A stretch of DNA of 41,394 nt from an uncultured Pseudomonadota bacterium (GCA_903921785.1 CAIXRH010000008.1:1-41394), one strand, 5' to 3'; numbered from the stretch's first letter, positions 26,843 to 36,647 are shown. Program-made: numbers and translations. Notes: generated by a model from the letters alone, not told the origin.

Positions 26843-28970
26843 CCTCTCCCCCACCTCCATGCTGCTGTTGCTCGCCGCGTTGCCGGGGGCGGCCCACGCG
26901 CAGGACGCCGCTCCGGAAGGAAAGACCGGCGTGTACCACGCGGGGCTGGCGGACGAATTCTACCTCGCGGAAGACGTGATGCTCTCTGGCGTTCACGCCA
27001 CGCAGGACATCACCTTCACCCGCCCCCAGGCCTGGCGGCTCACGGGCGACCCGATCGTCCACGTCGTCTTCGAACACTCCGCGGCGCTCATCCCCGCGCG
27101 CTCGCACCTCACGGTCAGCGTGAACGACCAGCCGCTCGGCTCGGTCACGCTGGGAACGGACAACACCGGCACCACCACCTACGACGTGACGGTGCCTCGC
27201 TCCGCGCTTCAGGACTACAACCACCTGAAGTTCGATGTCGACCAGCACTACACGGACGACTGCGAAGATCCGTTCGATCCTGCGCTCTGGACGCGGGTGC
27301 GCACCTCGACCAGCATCGACCTGCCCTTCGAGCGTCGTCGGGTTGAGGGTGAGCTTCTCAAGTGGCCCTACCCACTGGTCGACAAGCTCGGCTACGGCCC
27401 GACCGAGGTGACCCTCGTCACTCCGGGTGGCCCGTCCAAGGACACGGTCGACGCGCTCGGCGTGCTCGGCTTCTCCCTCGGCCGCATCGCGGACTACCGG
27501 GAGATCGACCTGGTCGACCCCGTCGTGAGCGCGTCCGAGGCGCGCACTGCCGCGTTGATCATCGGCACCGCCGCGGAGGTCCCCGAGGCGCTCACGCTGG
27601 CGGGCGTGACGGAGCTCGGTCCGGAGGAAGGGCTCGTGGCCCTCGTGCCCAACCCGTCGGACGAGACGCTCCCGGTGCTCATCGTCACGGGCGGCGGCCC
27701 GGTCGGGCTCGCGAAGGCGACCGCCGCGCTGTCCGGCCAGGACCGCTACCAGGTGCTCTCGGGCAGCGTGTCGCGGATCACGGCGGTCTCTCCGTCCAAC
27801 CCGCCGCCCACCCGGCAGAAGCCGCTCGCCGCACCGCCGGCCTCGTCGTTCTCGCTCAAGGACCTCGGGATGGAGGGCCGCACGGTGCGCGGCTACTACC
27901 CGGCCCCGATCCGCATCCCGCTCAAGCTTGAGGGCGACGCCCTCGCCCAGCCCAGCGGCGGGAGCATCCGCGTCGACTACGCCTACTCCGCGCAGCTCGA
28001 CAGCAAGCTCTCCACCATGGAAATCCGCCTCGGCGGCCTCACCCTGCGGAGCGTCCCGCTGGAGAAGGTCACCGGAGAGTCGCAGGCCTCCGTCACCGTC
28101 CCGCTGCCCCAGGACCTCCTGGACCCCGCGGCCAACGTCGATGTGGTCTTCCACCTCTTCCCTCGCGACTTCGATGAGTGCGATCGGGTCTCCGACAAGC
28201 AGATCTGGGGCACCGTCTTCGCATCCTCCACGATCGACCTCGCTCGGGATCACGTGGCCGACATGCCGGACCTGAGCCGGCTCCGCTACGGAAACTGGCC
28301 GTTCAATGCCCTCGCGCCCAACGGCGGCACCGTCATCGTCCTCCCGGACGCGCCGGACGGTCGGGCGGAGTCCGCCGGCTTCATGCTGGCCACCCGGCTC
28401 GGCAAGCTCACCCAGAGCGCGCAGCCGGACTTCGCGATGCTCCGCGCGGTGGACGCCACGTTCACCGACAAGGCCGACAAGAACTTCATCCTGCTCGTCG
28501 ATGGTACGCCGAGCTCGGCCTACGACGCGCTCGCCAGCGCCGGAGCCCTCACCCTGACCGGAGGGCCGGAGCGGCTCCTCGCCAACGGCAAGGAAGTGCT
28601 CCTCGACGCCACGGTCGGCACCCCCTACGGCACGATCGAGGAGGCGTTCTCCCCGGCCAACGCCAAGCGGGCCGCGCTGGTGATCCGCGCGCTCCGTGAG
28701 GACGGCCTCACCCCGCTCGTCGAGTCGGCCACCGACCTTGGCAAGGTGAAGAAGCTCTCTGGCAACCTGGCGATCATCGGCGCCGACCTTGACGTGCGCA
28801 CGATGGACGTCGCCACCCACCAGGCCTGGGGCCGCGTGGCGGTGTCCACGGCGGCGACCCGCGAGATCCAGCACAACTACCCCGTGCTGCTCGCCGCGGT
28901 CATCGGCGGGCTCCTCCTCTTGACCGCGATCTTCCGTCGGTTCGTCGCGGCCCGCACCGACCGCGAGTAG
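26835..28970 (+). CDS. bcsB: Cellulose synthase regulatory/periplasmic subunit
   Basis: A 711-residue periplasmic protein anchored by a C-terminal TM helix (LLAAVIGGLLLLTAIF). The signal peptide ends in AHA. The body has the alternating carbohydrate-binding beta-sandwich and flavodoxin-like domains of BcsB, with DDCEDPFDPALWTRV and DFDECDRVSDKQIWG as characteristic segments. BcsB guides the growing glucan across the periplasm and is needed for BcsA activity. The Met at 26835 is preferred over an in-frame TTG 27 nt upstream, since it gives a clean signal peptide. The stop is 9 nt before bcsZ. Confidence 0.95.
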   Translation: MRSLSPTSMLLLLAALPGAAHAQDAAPEGKTGVYHAGLADEFYLAEDVMLSGVHATQDITFTRPQAWRLTGDPIVHVVFEHSAALIPARSHLTVSVNDQPLGSVTLGTDNTGTTTYDVTVPRSALQDYNHLKFDVDQHYTDDCEDPFDPALWTRVRTSTSIDLPFERRRVEGELLKWPYPLVDKLGYGPTEVTLVTPGGPSKDTVDALGVLGFSLGRIADYREIDLVDPVVSASEARTAALIIGTAAEVPEALTLAGVTELGPEEGLVALVPNPSDETLPVLIVTGGGPVGLAKATAALSGQDRYQVLSGSVSRITAVSPSNPPPTRQKPLAAPPASSFSLKDLGMEGRTVRGYYPAPIRIPLKLEGDALAQPSGGSIRVDYAYSAQLDSKLSTMEIRLGGLTLRSVPLEKVTGESQASVTVPLPQDLLDPAANVDVVFHLFPRDFDECDRVSDKQIWGTVFASSTIDLARDHVADMPDLSRLRYGNWPFNALAPNGGTVIVLPDAPDGRAESAGFMLATRLGKLTQSAQPDFAMLRAVDATFTDKADKNFILLVDGTPSSAYDALASAGALTLTGGPERLLANGKEVLLDATVGTPYGTIEEAFSPANAKRAALVIRALREDGLTPLVESATDLGKVKKLSGNLAIIGADLDVRTMDVATHQAWGRVAVSTAATREIQHNYPVLLAAVIGGLLLLTAIFRRFVAARTDRE

Positions 28971-28979
28971 GGAGCCGTC

Positions 28980-30068
28980 GTGGCCCTCGCCGCCGCGCTC
29001 GCCGCGCTCTCGTTCGTCGTCGCGCCTGCGGGCGCGACGGTGCGGGCGGAACTGCGCGAGACGTGGACGGCGTACAAGAAGGTGTACGTGAGCGAGGACG
29101 GTCGCGTCATCGACTATCGGGCGGCGTCGGCGACGACGTCCGAGGGGCAATCCTACGCGCTCGTGCGCGCCGTCTGGATGGATGACGCCGCCACCTTCGA
29201 ACGGGTGCGGCGATGGACTGTCGCCAACCTCCAAGGCGGCGACGCCGAGCAGCTCCCCGCCTGGAAGTGGGGCCAGGGCGAGGACGGCACGTGGGGGGTT
29301 CGGGACCCCCAGCCGGCGTCGGACGCCGACCAGCTCTACGCCTGGGCGTTGCTCAGCGCGGCGAAGCGTTGGAAGAAGCCGGAGTACACCACCCTGGCCT
29401 ACCACTTGCTGGTGCAGCTCTGGGCCCAGGAGGTCGACGAGGTCGCCGGCCGGATGGTCGTTCTCCCCGGGCCGTGGGCGCGTGGACAACAGCCGACGCG
29501 GCTGAACCCCTCCTACTTCCTTCCGTTCGCCTGGCGTGACTTCGCTCGCGCCGACCTGTCGCACCCTTGGGGGCGCCTCGTGGATGACGGCTACGCGCTG
29601 CTCACGGCCTGCCGTTCGCCGGGGGGGCTCGCCCGGGACTGGTGTTACCTCGACGCCTCTGGGGCGGTGGTCCCCGCCGCTGAACCGGCCCACGACGCGT
29701 TCGCGTTCGAGGCTCTCCGCGTCCCCTGGACGCTTGCGGCTGAGGTGCGGTGGCACCACGAGCGGCGCGCCCGGGTGCTCCTGCGCCCCTACGAAGCGCT
29801 GCTCTCCCGCACGAAGGCTCCGTCCTTGCTCCCCGGCATCATCCTCCCCGACGGCCGCGGAGCGGTAGACTGGGAGTATCAGGGCATGGTGGGCGCCCTG
29901 CTGCCGGTGTGGGCGCTGCACCACCCCTGCGTGACCCGCCGTCTCTACGCCGATCGTCTCGCGACCACGCGGGGCGACCATGGCTGGGGGGACCCCAACG
30001 ACTACTACGGGCAGAACTGGATCTGGTTCGGGCTCGCGCTCTGGAAACTTGAGGAGATGTCCGCATGA
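28980..30068 (+). CDS. bcsZ: Endo-1,4-beta-glucanase, GH8
   Basis: A 362-residue secreted glycoside hydrolase of family 8 that cuts beta-1,4-glucan in the periplasm during export. The signal peptide is at about 1-19. Catalytic-site motifs are present: E55 in SEGQSYAL (general acid) and SDADQLYAWAL (residues 114-124; D115 and D117). LNPSYFLPFAWR and WDYQG-like segments (here WEYQG) also match the family. The start is GTG at 28980. Its stop overlaps the ATG of bcsC (ATGA). The position between bcsB and bcsC is typical of Bcs operons. Confidence 0.94.
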   Translation: MALAAALAALSFVVAPAGATVRAELRETWTAYKKVYVSEDGRVIDYRAASATTSEGQSYALVRAVWMDDAATFERVRRWTVANLQGGDAEQLPAWKWGQGEDGTWGVRDPQPASDADQLYAWALLSAAKRWKKPEYTTLAYHLLVQLWAQEVDEVAGRMVVLPGPWARGQQPTRLNPSYFLPFAWRDFARADLSHPWGRLVDDGYALLTACRSPGGLARDWCYLDASGAVVPAAEPAHDAFAFEALRVPWTLAAEVRWHHERRARVLLRPYEALLSRTKAPSLLPGIILPDGRGAVDWEYQGMVGALLPVWALHHPCVTRRLYADRLATTRGDHGWGDPNDYYGQNWIWFGLALWKLEEMSA

Positions 30069-33000
30069 TCGCGCTCTTGGCCTGGACCCTCTGGGCCTCG
30101 CCCGCGGCGGCGGCGCCGTCCGCGGAGGTGCTCGCGCTGGCGGATGCCCCATTCTCTGGCGAACGGCGGCTCGCGCTCGCTCGCGCGCTGCTCGCGCGCG
30201 GAACACCGGGAGAGGAGGGAATCGCGGCGCTCGAACGGCTGCTGGACGACCCCACCGTAGGCGAGAAGGCCCGGGACACCCTGGTCGACGTGCTCGGAAA
30301 GCAAGACGCCGCGCCGCGATGGGGGGGCATCTACGCCCGACTCCTCAAGGCGCCGCAGTTCACGGGCCGGGACCGGATCGAGGTGCTCCGCGCCGAGCTC
30401 CGGCTCGCCGATCCCCGAACGCACGCGTCCGCCCTGGCCGATCTCGACCGGCTGACGACCTTCGCCACCGGCGACACCGCGCGCCTCGTCGGCCGCGCCC
30501 TCCTCCGCGGCGGCGAACCCGCTCGCGCGGCTACTGCCTTTTCTCTGGTGGGCGACGGTTCGGCCCGAGGGTTGGAGGCCCTCGCCGCGCTCGCAGCGGG
30601 GGATACTCACCGCGCCCAGACGCTCGTCGATCTTGGCGTCAAGCTGCCCGGGCTGAAGGAGGCGCTCGCCGACCCGACGCCCCTGGCGAAGGCCGATGCG
30701 CTCGCGCAGAACGGCTACACCCGGGCGGCGCGGATACTGCTCGAGGGGGAGCGCCCGGAGGCGGTGGGCTTGCAGCTCGCCGGCCTCGAACGTGGAGAAG
30801 CTCGCCTTCCTGAGGCCACCGCTGCCCTGATCGCGTGGCGGCGGGTGCACCCCGACGACGAGGCCGCTCGTCGCGCGCTGGTGGACGTGTACGAAGCGCG
30901 GTCGCGCTACTCCGACGCCCTGAAGCTCGTCCCCGCCGGGGATCCGGCCTACGGGTCCCTCGCGGCCCGGGCGGCTTTCCGCAAAGCCTGGGAGTCTCCG
31001 AAGAAGAAGGGCTTCGACGACGCCCTGGCCGCGGCCTGGGCCGTCGCACCGACCGATCCGTTCATCGCCCGGGAATGGGCCAAGTCGCGCATCGCCGCGC
31101 GCAAGCCGACGGAGGCGCTCGCCCCGCTCCAGGGGCTGTTCGCCGAGCACGTCTTCGACAAGGACGCCCTCGGCCTCTACAACATGGCCGCGGTCGATGC
31201 TGGCGTGCCCGAGAAGGCGGTGGTCTACCAACTGGAGGCGGCCTCGGTTGCGAGCACGCCCGAAGCCCGCCGCACCCGGCTCGCGGATGTCGCCGACCTG
31301 CTGGCGATCTGCGCCGAGGCTGCAAAGAAGAAGGGAGACGCGGAAGGCGCGCTCGAGCCCTACTTCACGTCGTTGTTGCTCGACACCCCCGACGGTGGGC
31401 AGCTGATGGGCGCGGGCGGGCTGCTCTGGCAGGCCAAGCACCCCGAGGGCGCCGAGGCGCTCTACGCCGCGGCCTACGCCGAGGACCCCAGGCTCGTCGA
31501 CGCCCTCGTGGCCACGACCCGATTGCTGCTGCAGATGGGTCGGGACAGCGAGGCGCTCGCCATGCTCGAAGCGTCCACCAGCCGGGACCCTAAGATCAAG
31601 CTCCTCCGTGCCACGGTGGTCAGCGCGTTGCGTGCTCGCGACGCCCGCGAGGCCCAGGCTTCGGGGGACCTTGAGGCGGCGCGAATCCTCTGGGAGCAGC
31701 TCGCCGCTCAATACCCCGAAGACGCCAGTTTCCGGCATGGTCTCGGCGACACCCTCGCCGGCCTCGGCGACCTCGAGCACGCCCTCGAGCAGTATCGGAA
31801 GACCATCGAGCTCGATCCCACGGACCCTTGGGCGGTGCTCGCCGCCGGCAACGTTCTGGTGGGCCTGCACCGGCCGGAGGAGGCACGGGAGCTGGTCTCC
31901 ACGAGCTACCCCGAGGGGGTCGACGCTTCGGCGGACGCCGAGAAGATCCACGTCGTCGCGCGTGCCTGGCGAGAGAGCGCGGCGCGGGAGCAGTCGGCTG
32001 GCAACATCCTGGAGGCCTTCGCCGACTGGCGCGAGGCCTACCTCGTGGAGCACGATCCCTGGTCGATGAACGGGCTGGCCGGTCTCTACCTCACCCGCGA
32101 ACAGCCCGAGGTGGCGCTGATCTTCTCGGAGGAAGTCCTGGCGGGAGATGCGGGAAATGAGGAGGCGCTGGTGGGTCGGGCGTTGGCGCTCGAAGCCCTC
32201 GGCAGGTGGGACGACGCGCGCGCTGCCGCCATCGCGATCCAGCGCCCCGAGGCCACGTCGGCGGCGCTCCAAACCCGGAAGACCCTGCTCCAGCGGCTCG
32301 CGGTCGCCCAGTCGGAGTACCAACGACGGATTGGCGAGGTTGACGCGGCGGTGGCGCGGCTGACGACCACCATCCACGATGAAGGCCCGACGGTGGAGCT
32401 GTGGACGGCGCTCGCGTCCGCCCAGCTCGACGGGCATGACTGCCCTGCGGCGATGGACAGCGTCCCGCGGGCGCTGGATCTGGCCCCGAAGAGCCGTTGG
32501 GCGCTCGGCATCGCGCTCCGCGCCGAGGCCGTCTGCAAGACGGCGGACGAAGTTTATCCCAAGTTGCAGGAGGCCGATCGCCGCGCTGGAGTGGGCTACG
32601 CGGCCGCGGAGCTCCGGGCGTCCCGCTTCGAGCTCGACCTGCAGCGCGCCGAGCGGCTCGCGGCGGCCGGGCGCGGGGGCGAGGCGCTCACCCCAATCGC
32701 GGAGGCGCAGTCCCTCGGCGACCTCTCGGCTGACGAGTGGGCGCGACTAGGTGGGGTCTGGCTCGCCTTGAACCGGCCGAAGGACGCGGTGGCCGCGTAC
32801 GAACACACGCTGGCGATCGACCCTACGCACGTGCCCGCGATCATCGGCGAGGCCGGAGCGTGGCGCGCGGCGGGGCGGCTCCAGGCGGCGGAAGCGCACC
32901 TGGAGGAGGGCTGGGGGCGGGTTCGCGATCCGCGCGTCGGCCTTCAGTTGGTGCAGACGCTCATCCAGCAGGGGCGCTACGACAAGGCCGCGACCGTGCT

Positions 33001-34237
33001 GGCCGACGTGAAGACGGCGACGCTGCCGCCGGAGCCGGCCGCGCCGCGCGATCCGTCGCCGAGCCCGCTCCCGGTCCTGGAGCTCCCTTCGGGGCGTGTT
33101 CCCGGTCCTCGCACGTACGCGCCGGTTCCGCCGCGCGACCTCCAGCCCCGATGGCTCGTCGATGCGGTGAGCTCGGTGGACATCGACCTCGCCCGCGAGC
33201 GCGGCGTCGAGGTCGTCGTGGGCGCCGGCGCCTTCGCGAAGCCCGGCACCGACGGGGAGCAGCGCCTTGACGGCTGGTATGTGCCGGTTCAGGCGGTCTT
33301 CCCGCCGATCGGTCTCTTCCGTCCCAACGCGGACGTGGTGCTCGTGCACCTCGACGACGGCGTCGACCAGGCCATCGGCGTGGCCCCAGCAGTGGGCATC
33401 GCCACCCCGCCCTACCGCAGCTTCTTCGCCACGGCGCGGATCGGTACGTCCCCGATCGGCTTCGACCAGGTGAACGTGCTCTGGCACGGTCATGCGCGTC
33501 TCGGTGTCGCACCGCACCTCGCGGTCGGCCTGCTCACGGCGCGCACCCCCAAGTCCGACTCGCTGCTCTCCTGGGCCGGCAAGACCGACCCGACCACGGG
33601 GCAATTCTACGGCTTCGTCAGCGAGCTCTGGCTCGCCGGATACGCGAGCTGGTCGCCGGCGCCGTACGACCTCGGTGCTCAGCTCAAAGGGGGCTACACC
33701 GAGGGCTACGGAGTGGACCCGAACCCCTTCGCGGAGCTGGTGATCTGGGGCGGCGGACGCCTCGGCAATGACCGCGCGAACGTACGCATCGGCGGACAGG
33801 CGGTTGGCATCACCAACGAGCGGCAGGAAGACAGCTTCCTGCTGCCTCACGGGGGGTACTTCAGCCCGCCCTTCTTCGTCATGGCGGTCGCCGAGGCCAA
33901 GGGCACCTTGGCGTTCTCGGGGAACCGGGGGCGGCTCTGCGCGGCGCTCAGCGGCGGTCCGCAGTACGTCGACGGCAACGACTCGCTTTGGTTCGGCTCC
34001 GGCCTCAGCGCTACGGCGCGCGCCGGGCTCGGTGCGAGCTGGCGGGTCTCCCCGTGGGTGGCGCTCGGCGCGGATGGCCGGATGCAGCAGTCCACCTCCG
34101 GCTGGCACCAGGAGGCCGCGATGGCCCATGTCACGTTCGGGTTGCCGCCTCAGGGGCCCTCCGCCCCGACCATGGCGACGACCGCCTCGGCCGGCTCGAT
34201 CGTGCTCGCCACTGACGACCTCTGCAGCGTGGATTGA
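30065..34237 (+). CDS. bcsC: Cellulose export TPR/outer-membrane barrel protein
   Basis: A 1390-residue exporter. The signal peptide is at about 1-18. Residues about 20-985 are TPR-like helical repeats (for example YPEDASFRHGLGDTLAGLGDLEHALEQYRK) forming a periplasmic scaffold. A Pro-rich hinge (about 985-1020) precedes the C-terminal barrel (about 1030-1370), whose GGYFSPPFFV motif is characteristic of BcsC barrels. It is longer than E. coli BcsC by over 200 residues, mostly in repeats. The barrel is followed by about 20 residues ending in DLCSVD rather than an aromatic. The ATG overlaps bcsZ and the end overlaps the CotH gene. Confidence 0.92.
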   Translation: MIALLAWTLWASPAAAAPSAEVLALADAPFSGERRLALARALLARGTPGEEGIAALERLLDDPTVGEKARDTLVDVLGKQDAAPRWGGIYARLLKAPQFTGRDRIEVLRAELRLADPRTHASALADLDRLTTFATGDTARLVGRALLRGGEPARAATAFSLVGDGSARGLEALAALAAGDTHRAQTLVDLGVKLPGLKEALADPTPLAKADALAQNGYTRAARILLEGERPEAVGLQLAGLERGEARLPEATAALIAWRRVHPDDEAARRALVDVYEARSRYSDALKLVPAGDPAYGSLAARAAFRKAWESPKKKGFDDALAAAWAVAPTDPFIAREWAKSRIAARKPTEALAPLQGLFAEHVFDKDALGLYNMAAVDAGVPEKAVVYQLEAASVASTPEARRTRLADVADLLAICAEAAKKKGDAEGALEPYFTSLLLDTPDGGQLMGAGGLLWQAKHPEGAEALYAAAYAEDPRLVDALVATTRLLLQMGRDSEALAMLEASTSRDPKIKLLRATVVSALRARDAREAQASGDLEAARILWEQLAAQYPEDASFRHGLGDTLAGLGDLEHALEQYRKTIELDPTDPWAVLAAGNVLVGLHRPEEARELVSTSYPEGVDASADAEKIHVVARAWRESAAREQSAGNILEAFADWREAYLVEHDPWSMNGLAGLYLTREQPEVALIFSEEVLAGDAGNEEALVGRALALEALGRWDDARAAAIAIQRPEATSAALQTRKTLLQRLAVAQSEYQRRIGEVDAAVARLTTTIHDEGPTVELWTALASAQLDGHDCPAAMDSVPRALDLAPKSRWALGIALRAEAVCKTADEVYPKLQEADRRAGVGYAAAELRASRFELDLQRAERLAAAGRGGEALTPIAEAQSLGDLSADEWARLGGVWLALNRPKDAVAAYEHTLAIDPTHVPAIIGEAGAWRAAGRLQAAEAHLEEGWGRVRDPRVGLQLVQTLIQQGRYDKAATVLADVKTATLPPEPAAPRDPSPSPLPVLELPSGRVPGPRTYAPVPPRDLQPRWLVDAVSSVDIDLARERGVEVVVGAGAFAKPGTDGEQRLDGWYVPVQAVFPPIGLFRPNADVVLVHLDDGVDQAIGVAPAVGIATPPYRSFFATARIGTSPIGFDQVNVLWHGHARLGVAPHLAVGLLTARTPKSDSLLSWAGKTDPTTGQFYGFVSELWLAGYASWSPAPYDLGAQLKGGYTEGYGVDPNPFAELVIWGGGRLGNDRANVRIGGQAVGITNERQEDSFLLPHGGYFSPPFFVMAVAEAKGTLAFSGNRGRLCAALSGGPQYVDGNDSLWFGSGLSATARAGLGASWRVSPWVALGADGRMQQSTSGWHQEAAMAHVTFGLPPQGPSAPTMATTASAGSIVLATDDLCSVD

Positions 34238-35415
34238 TGATGTTGCTCTCCCTGCTTCTGGCCTGTGGCCACCCCCTCGACTCCGGCGACTCGGACAGCG
34301 GCGCCACCGCCGGCTGGGACTTCGACGACGAAGCGTGGCTCTACGGCGATCGCACGCTCGACTTCGACATCGAGCTGGACCAGGCCGCGCTCGACGCGCT
34401 CGCCGCCGCCCCCAAGGACAACGTCCACGCTACGTTTTCCTGGGAGGGAGAGAGCTACGATGTCGGCCTGCACCTCAAGGGCAGCGAAGCGGGCTCTTTC
34501 CGCGACCTCAGCAAGAAGGCTTCGTTCAAGATCGACTTCCACGAGTGGAATCCGGATCAGCGGTTCCACGACGTGAAGCGGTTGACGCTCAACAACATGA
34601 TCCAGGATGGGACGATGTCCCATGAGCACACGGTGTACTGGCTCATGCGTGATCTTGGCGTCCCCGCGCCACGCCATGGCTACGCCCGGGTCACGGTCAA
34701 CGGGGAGCTCTTCGGGCTCTACAGCCTGCCCGAGTCGATGGACGAGCAGTTCATCAACCAGGGCTTTCCGGAGGACGACGCTGGGAACCTGTACGAGGGG
34801 GGCTACGGCGGCGATCTGAAGTCCGGGCGCGAAGCGAACTTCACGCTCCAAGAGGGCGACGAGACCACCACGGCCGATCTCACCGAGCTGATCGCGGCCG
34901 TTCAAGCCGCCCCGGCGAACGGCGCGCTCCCGATGATCCAGGCCAACTTCGAGGCCGATGACCTCTTCCACCAGTGGGCGGTGGAGTTGGTCGCCGCGGA
35001 CATCGACGGGTACTCGACCGCGGCGAACAACTTCCTGATCTACCACGCGCCGATCGCGGGCCGGTGGTCGATGATCCCGTGGGGGCCCGACCAGGCGTTG
35101 GAGACCGACCAGGGGCTCTACATCGAGGAGAGCTCTTTTGGGGGCTCCATCGGTGAGCTCACCCGGCGCTGCCACGCCGATGCGGCCTGCATGGACGCGC
35201 TCGACGCCGCGATCACCGACGTGCTCACCTCGTGGGAGGGCGGCGCATTCTACGACTTCGTCGACACGGAGACCGCGCGGATCGAGGCGGATTGCCGTGC
35301 GGATCCTCGCAGCGAGTGGGGCGACTACGGTTGCCGGGATGCGCAGGCGGCGCTCCGCGACTGGGTGCGGGCCCGGCCCGCGAAGGTGCGGGCGGAGCTC
35401 GGCCAGCACGACTGA
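34237..35415 (+). CDS. CotH-family kinase-like lipoprotein coupled to bcsC
   Basis: A 392-residue surface lipoprotein with lipobox LLAC (Cys10). A short Asp/Ser/Gly linker leads into a CotH-type domain: LHLKGSEAGSF...KKASFKIDF, NGELFGLYSLPESMDEQF, and WSMIPWGPDQAL, where the conserved WxPWDxD-type metal segment is modified to WGPDQ. CotH proteins are atypical kinases that phosphorylate coat proteins in Bacillus; other members occur on Myxococcota surfaces. The gene starts on TGATG, overlapping bcsC, so it belongs to the cellulose operon. A role on the exported polymer or on surface proteins is only inference. Confidence 0.88.
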   Translation: MMLLSLLLACGHPLDSGDSDSGATAGWDFDDEAWLYGDRTLDFDIELDQAALDALAAAPKDNVHATFSWEGESYDVGLHLKGSEAGSFRDLSKKASFKIDFHEWNPDQRFHDVKRLTLNNMIQDGTMSHEHTVYWLMRDLGVPAPRHGYARVTVNGELFGLYSLPESMDEQFINQGFPEDDAGNLYEGGYGGDLKSGREANFTLQEGDETTTADLTELIAAVQAAPANGALPMIQANFEADDLFHQWAVELVAADIDGYSTAANNFLIYHAPIAGRWSMIPWGPDQALETDQGLYIEESSFGGSIGELTRRCHADAACMDALDAAITDVLTSWEGGAFYDFVDTETARIEADCRADPRSEWGDYGCRDAQAALRDWVRARPAKVRAELGQHD

Positions 35416-35449
35416 GCGGGCGGCGGTCGCACCGCGGGCGTTCACTATT

Positions 35450-35479
35450 TTCACGTCCGTCACATAGGGCGCTTAGACT
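35450..35479 (+). promoter_or_regulatory. Candidate promoter for an orphan response regulator
   Basis: TTCACG (35450-35455) and TAGACT (35474-35479), 18 nt apart, match 4 of 6 bases each, in an AT-richer patch. A start seven bases on would fall at the GTG (35486), which would make the transcript leaderless. Tentative. Confidence 0.3.
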
Positions 35480-35485
35480 GGGCGC

Positions 35486-36211
35486 GTGAACGAACCTGGC
35501 TGCATCCTGGTGGTCGACGACGAGGAGGACCTTCGGAACCTCCTCCAACATGCGCTCGGAAAGGAGGGCTTCCGCGTCCACGCGGTGGGCTCTGGCCCTG
35601 AAGCGCTCGCCCTGGCGCCGACGCTGCGCCCGTCCCTCGTGCTGCTCGACCTCATGCTTCCTGGCATGCAGGGGACCGAGGTCTGCCGTCGTCTTCGGGC
35701 GGATGCGAGCCTTGCGGGCATGCCGATCATCATGCTCACTGCCCGCGGCGAAGAGCTCGATCGGGTGGTCGGGCTGGAGCTCGGCGCGGATGACTACGTC
35801 ACCAAGCCTTTCTCCACGCGCGAGCTGATCCTCCGCATCCGCGCGGTGCTGCGTCGTTCGGCGGGTCCGCCGCCCAACGAGCCGGAGTCGAGCCTCCGCC
35901 TTGGTGCGCTGCGGATCGACGCCGCCGCCCACCGCGTGTGGGTCGACGAGGAGGAGGTTCAGCTCACGGCAACCGAGTTCCGCCTGCTGACGTGCCTGGC
36001 CCGGCGCAGCGGTCGGGTGCAGACGCGTGGACAGCTCCTCCAGGAAGTCTGGGACATGCCGCCCGACCTCAGCACCCGCACGGTCGACACCCACATGAAG
36101 CGGCTCCGCGAGAAGCTCGGGGCGGCCGGGGATCGGATCGAGACCGTGCGCGGGGTCGGCTATCGCCTGGTGTCATTCTCACCGCCCGCGAGCGCTGCGC
36201 CAAGGGCTTGA
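35486..36211 (+). CDS. Orphan OmpR/PhoB-type response regulator
   Basis: A 241-residue response regulator with no kinase next to it. The receiver has DDE at 11-13, phospho-acceptor D55 (LLDLMLPGMQG) and K107 (VTKPFS). The winged-helix domain (about 140-230) ends in RGVGYRLV. The last ten residues are Pro/Ala-rich and probably disordered. The start is GTG at 35486, with no clear ribosome site. It follows the bcs/CotH operon by 70 nt and could regulate it, but nothing in the sequence shows this. Confidence 0.93.
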   Translation: MNEPGCILVVDDEEDLRNLLQHALGKEGFRVHAVGSGPEALALAPTLRPSLVLLDLMLPGMQGTEVCRRLRADASLAGMPIIMLTARGEELDRVVGLELGADDYVTKPFSTRELILRIRAVLRRSAGPPPNEPESSLRLGALRIDAAAHRVWVDEEEVQLTATEFRLLTCLARRSGRVQTRGQLLQEVWDMPPDLSTRTVDTHMKRLREKLGAAGDRIETVRGVGYRLVSFSPPASAAPRA

Positions 36212-36383
36212 ATCCGAAGACCGTCGGTTTCAACGCGGTCTCTTCGTCCGCGCGGCCCGGGAGCCCGTCGTGCCATTCTCGCCGCCGGTGGTTCCTCGAC
36301 CGCCGACGTGGCGGCTGGGCAGGCCGGGTCTCGTCCGCCACCCCCTTGACCTCCTCCCCGAATGGGTCGGTGGGCAGTGTCGC

Positions 36384-36647
36384 TCAATCCGGCGCGGCGT
36401 GAGCCGTGTACGAGCCTCGACTGACGCAGGCGCCGTAGTCGATGTCGAGGGTGCCGATGACGGGGGTGTCGGTGCCATCGACAGCTCCGTCCAGGCTGAC
36501 GAGGGTGCCTCCCCACTTCTCCCAGCAGCCGAAGGACGCGCCGTCCCACGAGCACCAGAGCGGCCAGCCGATCGGGTCCAGCACGATCGCGAAGTCGCGG
36601 GGGTAGCAGGTGAGCGTGGCGGACCAGGGGTTCGGGTTTCCAGCACC
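36384..36647 (-). pseudogene. In-frame continuation past an amber codon
   Basis: Beyond the TAG at 36648-36650 the same frame stays open for 87 more codons to TGA at 36384. It reads as Cys- and Trp-rich protein (NPNPWSATLTCYPRDFAIVLDP, WCSWDGASFGCWEKWGG), matching the style of the preceding lipoprotein. This suggests one gene (36384-37088, about 234 codons) broken by a single nonsense codon or sequencing error. Confidence 0.6.

Noticed and set aside
26829-30206. Very long minus-strand open frame opposite bcsB and bcsZ
   Set aside because: No motif, and it runs antisense to well-identified genes.
30005-32437. Long minus-strand frame opposite bcsC
   Set aside because: Antisense shadow of the TPR region.
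36212-36383. Possible small gene or terminator after the orphan response regulator
   Set aside because: No conserved frame or clear hairpin with T-run could be supported.
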